A stretch of 64,000 bases of DNA, from NCBI RefSeq assembly GCF_002633015.1, contig NZ_NSIU01000001.1, positions 275,643 to 339,642 on the forward strand. Direction: 5' to 3'. Below the pieces are notes generated by a model. It did not search any database. It worked only from the letters and a program-made list of their open reading frames with translations, and had not been told where the DNA came from. Source of the DNA: Sulfuricurvum sp. PD_MW2 (GTDB taxonomy: Bacteria; Campylobacterota; Campylobacteria; Campylobacterales; Sulfurimonadaceae). Positions 34,113 to 44,966 of the stretch are shown here, one piece after another. Each line of letters opens with the position of its first letter. Within the stretch, counting starts at the first letter, position 1. The position numbers and the translations under genes are program-made.

Positions 34113-35185
34113 TCATCACTCAATGCCCATCTCTCAAACGGAATCATCTCAATCCGTGAAACCGGATGAGAGAGGGTACTTTCCAGATTCATCGTTACGA
34201 CAATAACTTCTAAAACACGATTCGATACGATAAATGCTTCTAAAGACTCTACTTTTTTGAAAAGCGCGTGTTCATTCGCAAACGGTGAAGCAATGATAAT
34301 TTGCTGCCGCTGCGGTAGATAAAAATCGATCCCTTCATCGTAATAACATTCGATTTGGTGTTTATCCAATTCTAAAAAGACAAGATTTTCAAAGAGGCGT
34401 CCGAAATGCTTCTGAACTATAAGGGCATGTTTGATCGCAATGTCACATAGATAGAGCTTTTTGACCGCATTGGGGTGGTTGTACTTTGAAAGACTTTTAA
34501 TGTAACCTCTTTCATACATAGATTGCAGATGCAAATAGAGTTTATCTTTTGAAATTTTTCGCTCATTTTTGAGCCGTTCGTACAGATTGAATGCAGAGAC
34601 TTTTTGCGTCACCATTTTTGAAGCTTGAGTAAGAATGGAGAATTCGATCGGTTCTAATACGCGTTTGAGTGTGTTTTGAATGTAAAGGGCTCTCTCTTCA
34701 CTTGGGATACGATGCATTGCAGGAAATCCACCTAATTGAAAAAAATGGTTTAGAGCAGTAGAATCGAATTTGCTCTCAAAAGCGAGAAACTCTTCATAAT
34801 CAAGCAATGGGAGCTGAAGTGTTTGAAACGGAAGTTCAAGCGGCGTTTCGGAAGTAAGAAGAATTTGATCGATCTCAAAAAGCTGTATGGAATCATGATA
34901 GTTGTCCAGTGCAAGGATCGAGATCTTATTTTCTCGGCAAAACGGCGCTAACGTTGCATTGAGTTCATCGATGTTCAGACGCATATCGCGACAATCGAGA
35001 TAAAGGTAGGTCGATTTTTTGCGGGACAGGAGATAGTTTTTGAGCAAAGCACTTTTTCCTGATTGAGATATTCCGTAAATCAGAGTATGTTCTTCATCAA
35101 TTGTAAACTTACGTTCTATAAACCCGGCATTATGTAAATCGTATCGGTAGTATTCATCTAATAAAGTATTCATGCTGATAATCAT
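34109..35185 (-). CDS. Orphan P-loop ATPase of AAA_14/DUF4143 type
   Basis: ATPase-like protein of 358 residues. Walker A is GISQSGKSALL (near residue 38) and a Walker B-like strand ISILALDNY follows at about 88. The middle is helical with a winged-helix-like stretch (KISKDKLYLHLQSMYERGYI), and the C-terminus resembles a DUF4143-like module. An ATG 12 bases downstream is an alternative start; AGGAT sits close to the first. No partner gene is adjacent. Function unknown. Confidence 0.65.
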   Translation of the reverse strand: MIISMNTLLDEYYRYDLHNAGFIERKFTIDEEHTLIYGISQSGKSALLKNYLLSRKKSTYLYLDCRDMRLNIDELNATLAPFCRENKISILALDNYHDSIQLFEIDQILLTSETPLELPFQTLQLPLLDYEEFLAFESKFDSTALNHFFQLGGFPAMHRIPSEERALYIQNTLKRVLEPIEFSILTQASKMVTQKVSAFNLYERLKNERKISKDKLYLHLQSMYERGYIKSLSKYNHPNAVKKLYLCDIAIKHALIVQKHFGRLFENLVFLELDKHQIECYYDEGIDFYLPQRQQIIIASPFANEHALFKKVESLEAFIVSNRVLEVIVVTMNLESTLSHPVSRIEMIPFERWALSDD

Positions 35186-35259
35186 ATCCTAAAAATGTAA
35201 TTTCCTTTTTAAAAGGAAGTAAATTTTAGCTAGTAACCGTTTTTTACCCCTAAAATCCT

Positions 35260-35288
35260 TGACCCAAAGAGACGATGTCGGTATAATT
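35260..35288 (+). promoter_or_regulatory. Sigma-70 promoter of the S10 ribosomal operon
   Basis: TTGACC-N17-TATAAT, one mismatch from consensus with the ideal spacer. The -10 ends 55 bases before the rpsJ ATG. Confidence 0.85.
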
Positions 35289-35304
35289 TCGCCGCCTTAT
35301 ATAG

Positions 35305-35319
35305 TCAGTTCGACTGACG
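35305..35319 (+). promoter_or_regulatory. Leader hairpin of the S10 operon
   Basis: Perfect 6-bp stem GTCAGT-TCG-ACTGAC about 10 bases after the expected transcription start. It could stabilise the leader or serve as a regulatory contact; small size makes this uncertain. Confidence 0.45.
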
Positions 35320-35343
35320 AGTTCTTTTATCTAAGGAAAAATT

Positions 35344-35655
35344 ATGGAAAAAATTCGTTTGAAACTTAGAGCATACGATCATCGTGTTCTTGATCGTTCA
35401 GTTGCCTCTATTGTTGAAGCTGTAAAGCGAACGGGTGCGGAAATCCGCGGACCGATCCCTTTGCCAACCAAGATTCGTAAGTATACGGTTCTTAAATCTC
35501 CGCACGTCAATAAAGACTCACGTGAGCAATTTGAGATCCGCATGCACGCACGTTTGATCGACATCGTGTCGGCTACGCCAGATACAGTTGATTCGTTGAT
35601 GAAGCTTGACTTGGCTCCGGAAGTGGACGTAGAAGTTCGCTCTATGGACAAGTAA
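35344..35655 (+). CDS. rpsJ: 30S ribosomal protein S10
   Basis: 103 residues; family landmarks are the N-terminal [14 protein letters not shown] and the loop [19 protein letters not shown]. First gene of the S10-spc operon. Besides its ribosomal role, S10 (NusE) acts in transcription antitermination. TAAGGAAAAATT precedes the ATG. Confidence 0.98.
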   Translation: MEKIRLKLRAYDHRVLDRSVASIVEAVKRTGAEIRGPIPLPTKIRKYTVLKSPHVNKDSREQFEIRMHARLIDIVSATPDTVDSLMKLDLAPEVDVEVRSMDK

Positions 35656-35665
35656 GGAGTAGGGT

Positions 35666-36241
35666 GTGGAATACATTGTAGAAAAAATCGGCATGAGCCG
35701 AACAATCGGTGCTACAAGCAAAGTAGTAACTCTTTTAAAAGTAAAAGAAGCGAAAGTTTGTGAAGTAAACGACGGTGTTGCTCTTGTAGCATACAGCGAA
35801 GGTAAATCGATGAATAAACCGGTTGAAGGTCAACAAAAGAAATATAATCTTTCTGCTGAATTCAACAAATTTGCAACATTGGAAGTATCAAATACCGAAG
35901 CTGGTGATTTGGATATGGCTCCTTTGGCAAATGCACAAACGGTTAAGTCATCTTTCAATACAAAAGGTCGCGGTTTTACCGGTGTTATGAAACGTTGGAA
36001 CTTCGCTGGGGGTCCTGGTGCACATGGTCACCGTTTCCACCGTACAAGTGGTTCTATCGGTAACCGTGAATGGCCGGGTAAAGTCCAAAAAGGGCGTAAA
36101 ATGTCAGGACAATACGGTAACGAGCAAGTAACCGTTAAAAACGAAGTTATGTCATTTGACGCAGAAAACGGTGTATTGGTTGTTGTGGGTTCAATCCCAG
36201 GAGCAAACGGTGCATTAGGTCGAGTAAAGGTTGTTAAATAA
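35666..36241 (+). CDS. rplC: 50S ribosomal protein L3
   Basis: 191 residues with the signature [20 protein letters not shown] near the middle, which reaches towards the peptidyl transferase centre. GTG start, 6 bases after an AAGGAG site; this start places the family [10 protein letters not shown] N-terminus correctly. Its stop overlaps the rplD ATG. Confidence 0.97.
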   Translation: MEYIVEKIGMSRTIGATSKVVTLLKVKEAKVCEVNDGVALVAYSEGKSMNKPVEGQQKKYNLSAEFNKFATLEVSNTEAGDLDMAPLANAQTVKSSFNTKGRGFTGVMKRWNFAGGPGAHGHRFHRTSGSIGNREWPGKVQKGRKMSGQYGNEQVTVKNEVMSFDAENGVLVVVGSIPGANGALGRVKVVK

Positions 36242-36852
36242 TGAGCGCGATTGTACTGAACGAAAAATTCGAAAAAGCCTCAGAAGCAGCATTGCCGGAG
36301 AGCTTTAGTGGTATCAACCCGCATAACCTCTACTTGTACGTTAAATCGTATCAAGCAGGTCTTCGTGCAGATACTGCGTCAGCTAAAACACGCAGTGAAA
36401 TGCGCGGTGGTGGTAAAAAACCATGGGCACAAAAAGGTAAAGGTGGAGCGCGTGCCGGTTCACGTCGTTCACCTGTATGGGTAGGCGGAGCTGTTGTACA
36501 CGGTCCAAATACTGGTCGTAACTACGATCAAAAAATCAATAAAAAGCAAAAGAAATTGGCGCTTAAATGTGCGTTGGATGCTTTGGCTCAAGCAGGGAAA
36601 CTATTCATCGTTGATACGATCGAAGTTCCAAGCGGAAAAACAAAAGATGCAAAAGTATTGTTTGATAACTTGAACGTACGTGATGCATTGCTCGTCAAAA
36701 AAATCCTTGACGAAAAAACGTATTTGGCATTCCGTAACATCTCTAAAACGTACATTGTTGAAGAGAATGAACTCAACGCCTTTTTGGCTGCGACATACCG
36801 CTCGGTTGTAATCGAAAAAGCGGTATGGGAAAATCTGACTAAAGAGAGCTAA
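36241..36852 (+). CDS. rplD: 50S ribosomal protein L4
   Basis: 203 residues. The exit-tunnel loop is seen in [23 protein letters not shown]. In Escherichia coli L4 represses its own operon; whether it does here cannot be told from sequence. Overlaps rplC by one base. Confidence 0.97.
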   Translation: MSAIVLNEKFEKASEAALPESFSGINPHNLYLYVKSYQAGLRADTASAKTRSEMRGGGKKPWAQKGKGGARAGSRRSPVWVGGAVVHGPNTGRNYDQKINKKQKKLALKCALDALAQAGKLFIVDTIEVPSGKTKDAKVLFDNLNVRDALLVKKILDEKTYLAFRNISKTYIVEENELNAFLAATYRSVVIEKAVWENLTKES

Positions 36853-36853
36853 G

Positions 36854-37135
36854 ATGGCAGATATTACTGATATCAAATCAATCCTGTATACAGAGAAGAC
36901 TCTTGGTCTTCAAGAAGAGGGTGTTATTGTTGTTCAAACGTCTCCACGTATGACAAAAAACGCTCTTAAAGAGGTGTTTAGAGAGTATTTCGGAATCGTT
37001 CCGGCTCGCGTTAACTCACTAAACCAAGACGGAAAAGTAAAACGTTTCCGTGGTCTTGCTGGTAAACAAAACGACTTTAAAAAGTTCTATGTGAAATTGC
37101 CAGAAGGCGCACAAATCGATAGTTTGGCGGTGTAA
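36854..37135 (+). CDS. rplW: 50S ribosomal protein L23
   Basis: 93 residues, with [12 protein letters not shown] and the [18 protein letters not shown] segment. Lies at the exit-tunnel rim and docks trigger factor and SRP. One base after rplD. Confidence 0.96.
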   Translation: MADITDIKSILYTEKTLGLQEEGVIVVQTSPRMTKNALKEVFREYFGIVPARVNSLNQDGKVKRFRGLAGKQNDFKKFYVKLPEGAQIDSLAV

Positions 37136-37136
37136 T

Positions 37137-37982
37137 ATGGCGATCAAAACGTATAAACCAACCACCCCGAGCCGACGTTTCTATACAAACGTTGACAACT
37201 CGGACATCACGGCAAAAGCGTCAGTTCGTTCATTGTTGGTAAAACTTCCTGCAGCTGCTGGACGTAACAACAACGGTCGTATCACATCACGCCATAAAGA
37301 AGCGGGAGCTAAAAAGCTTTACCGTATCATCGATTTCAAACGTAACAAATTCGGTGTTGCCGGAACTGTTGCAGCAATCGAGTACGATCCGTATCGTAAC
37401 TGTCGTATCGCTTTGATCAACTATGTTGACGGTGACAAACGTTATATCCTCCAACCAAAAGGTTTAGTAGTGGGTGATAGCGTTATGGCTGCTGAAAGCG
37501 GTTTGGACATTAAAGCGGGTAACGCAATGAAATTGATGAATATCCCTGTAGGGACAACGGTTCACAATATCGAACTTAAACCAGGTAAAGGCGGACAAAT
37601 CGTACGTTCAGCTGGTACATCTGCACAAATCATGGGTCGTGAAGGGAAATATGTTTCACTTCGTCTTCCATCAAGTGAAATGCGTTATGTTCTTGGCGAA
37701 TGTATGGCAACTGTCGGTACTGTAGGTAACGAAGAGTACATCAACGTCGTATTCGGTAAAGCGGGTCGTACTCGTCATATGGGTATCCGTCCTCAAACAC
37801 GTGGTTCTGCTATGAACCCTATCGATCACCCGCACGGTGGTGGTGAAGGTAAAACAAACTCAGGACGTCACCCGGTTACTCCATGGGGTAAACCGACTAA
37901 AGGTGCTAAAACACGTAAGAAGAAAGCAAGTGATAAACTTATTATTACTCGCCGTAAACCAAATGCTAAAAGGGTAGGCTAA
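37137..37982 (+). CDS. rplB: 50S ribosomal protein L2
   Basis: 281 residues, slightly longer than the common 275. [19 protein letters not shown] and the C-terminal [20 protein letters not shown] motif, with the histidine important for peptidyl transfer, are intact. Confidence 0.98.
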   Translation: MAIKTYKPTTPSRRFYTNVDNSDITAKASVRSLLVKLPAAAGRNNNGRITSRHKEAGAKKLYRIIDFKRNKFGVAGTVAAIEYDPYRNCRIALINYVDGDKRYILQPKGLVVGDSVMAAESGLDIKAGNAMKLMNIPVGTTVHNIELKPGKGGQIVRSAGTSAQIMGREGKYVSLRLPSSEMRYVLGECMATVGTVGNEEYINVVFGKAGRTRHMGIRPQTRGSAMNPIDHPHGGGEGKTNSGRHPVTPWGKPTKGAKTRKKKASDKLIITRRKPNAKRVG

Positions 37983-37984
37983 TC

Positions 37985-38266
37985 ATGGCTAGATCAGTAA
38001 AAAAAGGCCCATTCGTTGATGGACACCTTATGAAAAAAGTGATTGCTGCCAAAGAGACGAAAAACACTAAACCAATCAAAACTTGGTCACGCCGCAGCGT
38101 GGTATTGCCAGACATGATCGGTTTGACGTTTAACGTTCACAATGGCCGTCAGTTTGTTCCGGTTTTCGTAACGGAAAACCACATCGGTTACAAACTTGGT
38201 GAATTTGCACCAACACGTACATTTAAGGGCCATAAAGGTTCTGTACAAAAGAAAATCGGGAAATAA
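37985..38266 (+). CDS. rpsS: 30S ribosomal protein S19
   Basis: 93 residues, starting [15 protein letters not shown] with the later [17 protein letters not shown] strand; binds 16S rRNA next to S13. Two bases after rplB. Confidence 0.97.
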   Translation: MARSVKKGPFVDGHLMKKVIAAKETKNTKPIKTWSRRSVVLPDMIGLTFNVHNGRQFVPVFVTENHIGYKLGEFAPTRTFKGHKGSVQKKIGK

Positions 38267-38275
38267 GGAAGAGAT

Positions 38276-38593
38276 ATGGCAAGAGCACTATTAAAATTCG
38301 TTCGCGTATCTCCGACTAAATCTCGTTTGATCGCTCGCGAAGTTCAAGGAATGAATGCAGAGCAAGCAATGGCAGCATTGGAGTTCACTCCAAACAAAGC
38401 CGCACGTATCATTGCCAAAGTGGTAGCATCAGCAGTTGCTAACAGCGGTATCGACGCACAAGATTGTGTTATCACATCTTGCCGTGTTGATAACGGTCCG
38501 GTTTTGAAACGTTTTATGCAGCGTGCACGTGGTACCGCTTCAGGTATCCGCAAACCGACAGCACACATTTTGGTAGAAGTAGAGGGTAAATAA
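38276..38593 (+). CDS. rplV: 50S ribosomal protein L22
   Basis: 105 residues. [14 protein letters not shown] near the N-terminus and the beta-hairpin loop region [20 protein letters not shown], which lines the exit tunnel (erythromycin site neighbourhood), identify it. Confidence 0.97.
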   Translation: MARALLKFVRVSPTKSRLIAREVQGMNAEQAMAALEFTPNKAARIIAKVVASAVANSGIDAQDCVITSCRVDNGPVLKRFMQRARGTASGIRKPTAHILVEVEGK

Positions 38594-38595
38594 TT

Positions 38596-39306
38596 ATGGG
38601 TCATAAAGTTAATCCTATCGGACTTCGTCTCGGTATCAACCGCAACTGGGAATCTCGTTGGTTTCCAAACTTTAAAACAGCTGCGGTTTCATTGGGCGAA
38701 GACCATAAAATCCGTACCTATTTGAAAAAAGAACTCTACTATGCCGGTGTGAGCAATATCGTAATCGAGCGTACTGCGAAACGTCTTCGCGTTACAATCA
38801 TTGCAGCTCGTCCGGGTATCATTATCGGTAAGAAAGGTTCTGACATTGAAAAAATCAAAGAATCTCTTCAAAACCTTATCGGTAAACCAGTAGCGGTTAA
38901 TATCAAAGAAGAGAAAAAAGCACAAGCTTCTGCACAACTTGTTGCAGAAAATGTTGCTACTCAACTTGAAAAACGTGTTGCTTTCCGCCGCGCGATGAAA
39001 AAAGTTATGCAAAATGCACAACGTGCAGGCGCTAAAGGTATTAAAGTTTCAGTTGCAGGTCGTCTTGGCGGTGCTGAGATCGCTCGTACTGAGTGGTACC
39101 TTGAAGGTCGCGTACCGTTGCATACACTTCGTGCAAAAATCGATTACGGTTTTGCAGAAGCTCACACCACATACGGTGTAATCGGTATCAAAGTTTGGAT
39201 TTTCAAAGGTGAAGTTCTCACAAAAGGTATCCAACCAGAAGCAAAAGAATCTAAAGAAGAGGGTCGTGAAGAGAAACCACGTCGTCCTCGTCGAAAGGCT
39301 GACTAA
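38596..39306 (+). CDS. rpsC: 30S ribosomal protein S3
   Basis: 236 residues. N-terminal [22 protein letters not shown] domain with [17 protein letters not shown], and C-terminal [21 protein letters not shown] charged Lys/Arg/Glu tail follows, as in many bacteria. Confidence 0.98.
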   Translation: MGHKVNPIGLRLGINRNWESRWFPNFKTAAVSLGEDHKIRTYLKKELYYAGVSNIVIERTAKRLRVTIIAARPGIIIGKKGSDIEKIKESLQNLIGKPVAVNIKEEKKAQASAQLVAENVATQLEKRVAFRRAMKKVMQNAQRAGAKGIKVSVAGRLGGAEIARTEWYLEGRVPLHTLRAKIDYGFAEAHTTYGVIGIKVWIFKGEVLTKGIQPEAKESKEEGREEKPRRPRRKAD

Positions 39307-39308
39307 TC

Positions 39309-39734
39309 ATGTTAATGCCAAAGCGTACGAAATATCGTAAACAAATGAAAGGGCGTAACCGTGGTTACGCTACGAATGCAAACAAACTTGATTTCGGTTC
39401 AATCGGATTCAAAGCAACGGAAGCGGGACGTATTAACTCTCGTCAAATCGAAGCGGCTCGTATTGCAGCAAACCGTCATATCAAACGTCAAGGTAAAATC
39501 TGGATCCGCGTGTTCCCGGCTAAACCATTGACTGCCAAACCACTTGAAGTGCGTATGGGTAAAGGTAAAGGTTCTGTTGACCAATGGGTAATGAACATCA
39601 AACCAGGCCGTATCATTTTTGAAATGGGTGGTGTTGAAGAGACTCTTGCTCGTGAAGCTTTGTCGCTTGCGATGCAAAAACTTCCGTTCAAAACCAAAAT
39701 TGTAACTGCGGAGATGAGCAATGAAATATACTGA
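39309..39734 (+). CDS. rplP: 50S ribosomal protein L16
   Basis: 141 residues from the first ATG, or 139 from a second ATG two codons on ([13 protein letters not shown]), which fits the family start better. GRIIFEMGG and the [12 protein letters not shown] loop identify it. Its end overlaps rpmC by 14 bases. Confidence 0.97.
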   Translation: MLMPKRTKYRKQMKGRNRGYATNANKLDFGSIGFKATEAGRINSRQIEAARIAANRHIKRQGKIWIRVFPAKPLTAKPLEVRMGKGKGSVDQWVMNIKPGRIIFEMGGVEETLAREALSLAMQKLPFKTKIVTAEMSNEIY

Positions 39735-39906
39735 TTTGAACGGCAAAACAGCTGCTGAACTTCAAGGGATGCTCAAAGAGAAAAAAATTGAGCTTTTCAC
39801 TTTGAAAATTAAGCAAAAAATGATGCAATTGACTAACACGAGCGAACTTCGCGCGGCTAAAAAAGACATTGCACGCATTAACACTGCTATGAACGCAGTG
39901 AAGTAA
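39721..39906 (+). CDS. rpmC: 50S ribosomal protein L29
   Basis: 61 residues, the two-helix L29 with [19 protein letters not shown] and [14 protein letters not shown]. Starts inside rplP. Confidence 0.96.
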   Translation: MKYTDLNGKTAAELQGMLKEKKIELFTLKIKQKMMQLTNTSELRAAKKDIARINTAMNAVK

Positions 39907-39916
39907 GGGCTAAGCT

Positions 39917-40168
39917 ATGACACATAAACGTGAAATTCAAGGTATCGTAGTTACAAAAGCAGGCGACAAAACAGCAACTATCGTTGTTGAGCGCCGTGTT
40001 ATGCATCCACGTTACCACAAAACGGTAAAACGTTTCAAAAAATACATGATTCATGATGAAAACAACCAACTTAACGTTGGTGATGAAGTGGTTGCGATCG
40101 AGTGCCGCCCACTTTCAAAAAGCAAATCGTTCCGTCTTAAAACTCTTGTTAAAGGAGCGAACGCATGA
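39917..40168 (+). CDS. rpsQ: 30S ribosomal protein S17
   Basis: 83 residues, OB fold with [20 protein letters not shown] and [19 protein letters not shown]. Overlaps rplN by four bases. Confidence 0.97.
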   Translation: MTHKREIQGIVVTKAGDKTATIVVERRVMHPRYHKTVKRFKKYMIHDENNQLNVGDEVVAIECRPLSKSKSFRLKTLVKGANA

Positions 40169-40533
40169 TTCAAAGTTTTACTCGTCTTGTTGTAGCCGAT
40201 AACACAGGGGCTAAAGAGCTCATGTGTATCAAGGTTCTTGGCGGTTCAAAACGTCGTTATGCAACAGTAGGTGATGTTATCATCGCTTCTGTTAAAAAAG
40301 CGGCTCCAACTGGTAAGATCAAAAAAGGTCAAGTTGTTACAGCAGTAGTTGTTCGTACGAAAAAAGAGGTTCACCGTGAAAACGGTTCATTGATCCGTTT
40401 CGACGAAAATGCAGCCGTAATCCTTGATAAAAAACGTGAGCCGATCGGTACACGTATTTTCGGACCTGTAAGCCGTGAAGTTCGTTATGCAGGTTTCATG
40501 AAAATCGTATCACTTGCTCCAGAGGTTGTATGA
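40165..40533 (+). CDS. rplN: 50S ribosomal protein L14
   Basis: 122 residues; begins [18 protein letters not shown] and includes [15 protein letters not shown] and [13 protein letters not shown], all family marks. Overlaps rplX by four bases. Confidence 0.98.
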   Translation: MIQSFTRLVVADNTGAKELMCIKVLGGSKRRYATVGDVIIASVKKAAPTGKIKKGQVVTAVVVRTKKEVHRENGSLIRFDENAAVILDKKREPIGTRIFGPVSREVRYAGFMKIVSLAPEVV

Positions 40534-40763
40534 TGGCAAAATTTAATTTCAAAAAAGGCGACATCGTAGAAGTGATCGCCGGTGATGATAAAGGTACAAA
40601 AGCAGAATTGCTTGCGGTTATGCCTAAGAAAAACAAAGTGATCGTTAAAGGTGTTCGTGTTGCGAAAAAAGCAATCAAACCTAGCGAGCAAAATCCACAA
40701 GGCGGATTCTTGAGCAAAGAAATGCCTGTAGATGCATCAAATGTCCGTAAAGTTGAGGCGTAA
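40530..40763 (+). CDS. rplX: 50S ribosomal protein L24
   Basis: 77 residues, KOW motif [19 protein letters not shown]; a short L24 compared with about 100 in many bacteria. Two adjacent ATG codons can serve as start. Two bases before rplE. Confidence 0.95.
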   Translation: MMAKFNFKKGDIVEVIAGDDKGTKAELLAVMPKKNKVIVKGVRVAKKAIKPSEQNPQGGFLSKEMPVDASNVRKVEA

Positions 40764-40765
40764 TC

Positions 40766-41311
40766 ATGGCACGACTAAAAGATAAATATTTGGCTCTTAA
40801 ACCAGAGCTTCAATCATCTCTCGGAATTGCAAACGTTATGCAAGTTCCGGCTTTGGAAAAAGTGATCATTTCTGTCGGTTGTGGTTTTGCCATGAAAGAT
40901 AACAAATTGATCCAAAGTATCCAAGATACTATCAGCAACATCGCTGGTCAACGCGCATCTGTAGTAGTTGCACGTAAATCGGTTGCTGGATTTAAAGTAC
41001 GTGAAGGGATGCCAGTTGGTGTTAAAGTAACACTACGCGGTGCTCAAATGTACGATTTCATGGATAAATTGATTTCATTGTCACTTCCACGTGTTAAAGA
41101 CTTCCGTGGTATTCCACGTAACGGTTTTGACGGTCGCGGAAATTACAACTTCGGTATTACTGAACAATTGATCTTCCCTGAAGTCAATTACGATGATATC
41201 ATGCAAATCCACGGGATGAACATCACTGTGGTAACGACTGCTACGCAAGACAAAGATGCATTCAAGCTTCTTGAAATGCTCGGTATGCCGTTTGCTAAAG
41301 GGAGAGAATAA
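40766..41311 (+). CDS. rplE: 50S ribosomal protein L5
   Basis: 181 residues. [32 protein letters not shown] core and [10 protein letters not shown] are typical; contacts 5S rRNA. One-base overlap with rpsN. Confidence 0.98.
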   Translation: MARLKDKYLALKPELQSSLGIANVMQVPALEKVIISVGCGFAMKDNKLIQSIQDTISNIAGQRASVVVARKSVAGFKVREGMPVGVKVTLRGAQMYDFMDKLISLSLPRVKDFRGIPRNGFDGRGNYNFGITEQLIFPEVNYDDIMQIHGMNITVVTTATQDKDAFKLLEMLGMPFAKGRE

Positions 41312-41496
41312 TGGCTAAGAAGTCAATGATCGCCAAAGCGGCGCGTAAACCTAAATTTGCAGTCCGTGCGTATACACGTTGTCAGATCTGTGGTCGTCCA
41401 CACTCTGTCATCAGTGATTTCGGAATTTGTCGCGTTTGCTTCCGTAAAATGGCAAACGAAGGGTTAATCCCAGGCGTTAGAAAGTCAAGCTGGTAA
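41311..41496 (+). CDS. rpsN: 30S ribosomal protein S14, zinc type
   Basis: 61 residues with a complete zinc-binding set Cys24, Cys27, Cys40, Cys43 (CQIC...CRVC) and the C-terminal [11 protein letters not shown]. It is therefore the short zinc-ribbon S14, not the long zinc-free form. Confidence 0.97.
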   Translation: MAKKSMIAKAARKPKFAVRAYTRCQICGRPHSVISDFGICRVCFRKMANEGLIPGVRKSSW

Positions 41497-41537
41497 TTCC
41501 AGCCTGATACTCCTAATGATTAGATAAGGAATATTAA

Positions 41538-41933
41538 ATGATTAATGATTTGATCGCGGATTCGTTGACTCGTATCCGTAATGCGGCTATGCGTCGTTTG
41601 GATTCTACAACATTGATGCACTCAAAAGTTGTAGAAGCGGTAGTTGCCATTTTGGCAGACAAAGGTTATGTTGAGAGCTTTAACGTTGTTGAAGACGGCG
41701 TTAAAAAAACGATCAATGTCGTATTGAAATACGATGAAAAAGGTCGTACAGTAATCAATGAAGTAAAACGTGTTTCTAAACCGGGACGTCGTATTTACAA
41801 AGGTAAAGATGAACTAAAACGTTTCAAAAACGGTTACGGTACCATCATTGTCAGTAGTTCTAAAGGGGTTCTTCCTAACGATAAAGCGTATGAGCTTGGC
41901 GTTGGCGGTGAAGTCCTTTGTACAATTTGGTAA
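41538..41933 (+). CDS. rpsH: 30S ribosomal protein S8
   Basis: 131 residues; [20 protein letters not shown] at the start and the [13 protein letters not shown] plus GGEVLCTIW ending. 41 bases separate it from rpsN, the largest gap in the operon; AAGGAATATT provides the ribosome site. Confidence 0.98.
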   Translation: MINDLIADSLTRIRNAAMRRLDSTTLMHSKVVEAVVAILADKGYVESFNVVEDGVKKTINVVLKYDEKGRTVINEVKRVSKPGRRIYKGKDELKRFKNGYGTIIVSSSKGVLPNDKAYELGVGGEVLCTIW

Positions 41934-41942
41934 GGAGATAAG

Positions 41943-42479
41943 ATGTCACGTATTGGAAAACTTCCTATTTCTATCCCAGCTGATGTAAAAGCAACACTTG
42001 ATGGAGCTGTCATCACTTTCGTGAAAGGTTCAACAACTCAAGTATTGGATACTCGCGGTAACTGTGGTGTTACACTTGAAGATAACACTTTGACGTTCAG
42101 CACAAACTCTGATCAACGTGCGGATCGTGCGTTTTGGGGTACTTACCGTGCTTTGGCGGCGAATATCATTACCGGTTTAACAACTGGTTTCGAGAAAAAA
42201 TTGGAGATCAACGGGGTTGGTTACCGTGCTGCGGTAAACGGAAACGTTTTGAATCTTCAACTCGGTTTCAGCCATGACATCAACTACGATATTCCTGCGG
42301 GAATCACTATGGCTGTTGAGAAAAACGTTATTAGCATCAAAGGCGCTGACAAACAACAAGTTGGTCAAATTGCTGCTGAAATCCGTTCATTCCGTCCACC
42401 GGAACCGTATAAAGGTAAAGGTGTTAAATATTCTGATGAGACTATCCTGCGTAAAGCCGGTAAGACATCTAAGAAATAA
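41943..42479 (+). CDS. rplF: 50S ribosomal protein L6
   Basis: 178 residues, two similar alpha/beta domains, beginning [15 protein letters not shown] and ending with [13 protein letters not shown], the L6 signature. Confidence 0.98.
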   Translation: MSRIGKLPISIPADVKATLDGAVITFVKGSTTQVLDTRGNCGVTLEDNTLTFSTNSDQRADRAFWGTYRALAANIITGLTTGFEKKLEINGVGYRAAVNGNVLNLQLGFSHDINYDIPAGITMAVEKNVISIKGADKQQVGQIAAEIRSFRPPEPYKGKGVKYSDETILRKAGKTSKK

Positions 42480-42490
42480 GGAGCGATGAA

Positions 42491-42847
42491 ATGACAGCTA
42501 AAACACTAAAAAATAAATCGGCGAAACGTGTTCAACGTAAACGCCGTATTCGCTCTAAAATTTCAGGATGCGCTTCTTTGCCGCGTGTGTCTGTTTTCCG
42601 CTCTAACCGCTATATCAGCGCTCAAGCGATCAACGACGAAGCAGCGGTAACGTTGGCAGCAGTACACTCAAAAACTTTGGGTTTAAAAGCAAACAAAGCG
42701 GATGCTGAAAAAACAGCAGCTGTATTTGCTAAAAACCTCAAAGATGCCGGAATCAATGAAGTTACGTTCGATCGTAACGGATTTTTGTATCACGGTGTTG
42801 TAAAAGCGTTTGCCGAAGCTCTTCGTGCAAATGAAATCAAGTTTTAA
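42491..42847 (+). CDS. rplR: 50S ribosomal protein L18
   Basis: 118 residues. RKRRIRSKISGCASLPRVSVF and the C-terminal FDRNGFLYHGVVKAFAEALR fit L18, which binds 5S rRNA with L5. Confidence 0.97.
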   Translation: MTAKTLKNKSAKRVQRKRRIRSKISGCASLPRVSVFRSNRYISAQAINDEAAVTLAAVHSKTLGLKANKADAEKTAAVFAKNLKDAGINEVTFDRNGFLYHGVVKAFAEALRANEIKF

Positions 42848-42856
42848 GGTCACGAG

Positions 42857-43300
42857 ATGCAAGCGATTAACAGAGAAGAATTTTCAGAAGCGATTGTAAA
42901 CATCGGTCGTGTAACTAAAGTTGTAAAGGGTGGTCGACGTTTCCGTTTTACCGCTCTAGTCGTTGTGGGAAATAAAAAAGGGACCGTAGGTTACGGAGTT
43001 GGGAAAGCGAAAGAAGTTCCAGACGCTATCCGTAAAGCGGTTGACGAAGCATTCAAAAACTTGACAGAAGTGAAGATCAAAGGGACAACCATCGCTCACG
43101 ATATCGAAGTTAAATACAATGCAAGTCGTATCTTGCTTAAACCTGCATCAGAAGGTACAGGGGTTATCGCCGGTGGCGCTACCCGTCCGGTACTTGAGCT
43201 TGCGGGGATCCAAGACATCTTGACGAAGTCTTTGGGTTCTAACAATCCAAACACTGTGGTACGTGCAACAATCGATGCGCTATCACGTATCAAAGGATAA
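42857..43300 (+). CDS. rpsE: 30S ribosomal protein S5
   Basis: 147 residues, short N-terminus. Double-stranded RNA-binding-like start ([19 protein letters not shown]), [14 protein letters not shown] and the later [15 protein letters not shown] motif. rplO follows directly: rpmD (L30), present here in many bacteria, is missing, as is usual in Campylobacterota. Confidence 0.97.
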   Translation: MQAINREEFSEAIVNIGRVTKVVKGGRRFRFTALVVVGNKKGTVGYGVGKAKEVPDAIRKAVDEAFKNLTEVKIKGTTIAHDIEVKYNASRILLKPASEGTGVIAGGATRPVLELAGIQDILTKSLGSNNPNTVVRATIDALSRIKG

Positions 43301-43303
43301 GGT

Positions 43304-43702
43304 ATGGCACTCGAAAATCTTACCCCTGCTGAGGGTTCAACCCACAGCAAAAAACGTCTTGGCCGCGGTCAAGGAAGTGGCCAAGGTAAAACAGCCGGTA
43401 AAGGTCACAAAGGGCAAAAAGCACGTAAAGGTTACAATGAAAAACGTAACTTCGAGGGTGGACAACAACCACTTGCTCGCCGTTTGCCAAAAATCGGTTT
43501 TCAATCACGTGTTGTAAAACCAACCACAATTAACGTTGAAAAAGTAAAAGAGATCGCGAATCTTGCTGAAATTACAATGGAAAGCATCCGTGGTGTTCAC
43601 CGATTGCCAAAATCTGTCGTTAGCGTTAAACTTGTTGGTGCAAGCGCTAAAGATTTAGCATCTAAAATCAAAGACGAAAACGTTACAACAACTGGTAAAT
43701 AA
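43304..43702 (+). CDS. rplO: 50S ribosomal protein L15
   Basis: 132 residues with the glycine-rich basic N-terminal extension [20 protein letters not shown] and [17 protein letters not shown]. One-base overlap with secY. Confidence 0.97.
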   Translation: MALENLTPAEGSTHSKKRLGRGQGSGQGKTAGKGHKGQKARKGYNEKRNFEGGQQPLARRLPKIGFQSRVVKPTTINVEKVKEIANLAEITMESIRGVHRLPKSVVSVKLVGASAKDLASKIKDENVTTTGK

Positions 43703-44964
43703 TGAACCAACAACTTGTAAACAAGATCTTAATTACGATCGGTTTTCTCTTTATCTACCGTTTACTGGCATACGTGCCGGTACCGGGTGTTGACACGGCT
43801 GTAATCGCGTCATTTTTTAACTCTCATCAAGCTGACGCATTAGGTCTGTTTAATATGTTTAGCGGTAATGCCGTCGAACGTCTCTCCATTATTTCTTTAG
43901 GTATCATGCCTTATATCACCGCATCAATTATCATGGAACTTTTAGCAGCTACATTTCCGAATTTAGCGCAAATGAAAAAAGAGCGTGATGGTATGGTGAA
44001 ATACATGCAAATCATCCGTTATGCGACGATTGCGATCACAATTGTGCAAGCGATCGGTGTGAGTGTCGGATTGCAGAGTATGACGGGCAAAGATGGCAGC
44101 AGTGCGATCTTGGTCGATCACAGTACATTTATGACTCTAGCAGTTGTTTCTATGCTAGCAGGTACTATGTTGTTGATGTGGATTGGTGAGCAGATTACCC
44201 AAAGCGGTATTGGAAACGGGGTCTCATTGATCATTTTCGCCGGTATTGTATCGGCAATTCCAAGTGCGATTTCGCATGCGGTAACGATGGTTAACACCGG
44301 TGCAATGGGCTTCTTGTCGTTGATCGGAATTATTGCATTGATTGTTGCCACAATTTTAGTCATTATCTATGTAGAGCTGGGTGAACGCCGTATTCCGGTA
44401 ACTTATGCCAAAAAGACGATGATGCAAAATCAAAATAAACGGGTTATGAATTACATTCCGGTGAAAGTAAACCTGTCAGGTGTTATTCCGGTTATTTTTG
44501 CTTCGGCAATTTTGATGTTTCCTATGACGGTAATGTCATCAAGCACTAACCCGACGATTCAAGCAATCGCGGATGTATTGAACCCGAATCATTATTTTTT
44601 TAATATTTTGCAATTCTTGTTCGTTGTATTTTTTGCTTTCTTTTATGCATCGATTGTATTCAATGCCAAAGATATTGCAGACAATTTAAAACGTCAAGGC
44701 GGGTTTATTCCGGGAGTTCGTCCAGGAGAATCAACCAAAGAGTTTTTGAATGATACTGCAGGGCGTTTGACCATTACGGGAGCTATATATCTTGGTTTGA
44801 TTGCAACATTACCATGGGTAATCGTAAAAGCGATGGGTGTTCCGTTCTTCTTTGGAGGGACAGCCGTTCTTATCGTAGTACAAGTTGCTTTGGATACGAT
44901 GCGTCGTATTGAGGCACAAGTATATATGAGCAAATATCAAACCCTTAGCGCGGTTGGCCTATAA
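43702..44964 (+). CDS. secY: Protein translocase channel SecY
   Basis: Pore subunit of the Sec translocon, 420 residues with ten predicted membrane helices. Family marks: RLLAYVPVPGVD near helix 1, the plug-helix region FNMFSGNAVERLSIISLGIMPYITA, and GFIPGVRPGESTKEFL before helix 9. Joined to rplO and map. Confidence 0.97.
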   Translation: MNQQLVNKILITIGFLFIYRLLAYVPVPGVDTAVIASFFNSHQADALGLFNMFSGNAVERLSIISLGIMPYITASIIMELLAATFPNLAQMKKERDGMVKYMQIIRYATIAITIVQAIGVSVGLQSMTGKDGSSAILVDHSTFMTLAVVSMLAGTMLLMWIGEQITQSGIGNGVSLIIFAGIVSAIPSAISHAVTMVNTGAMGFLSLIGIIALIVATILVIIYVELGERRIPVTYAKKTMMQNQNKRVMNYIPVKVNLSGVIPVIFASAILMFPMTVMSSSTNPTIQAIADVLNPNHYFFNILQFLFVVFFAFFYASIVFNAKDIADNLKRQGGFIPGVRPGESTKEFLNDTAGRLTITGAIYLGLIATLPWVIVKAMGVPFFFGGTAVLIVVQVALDTMRRIEAQVYMSKYQTLSAVGL

Positions 44965-44966
44965 CA

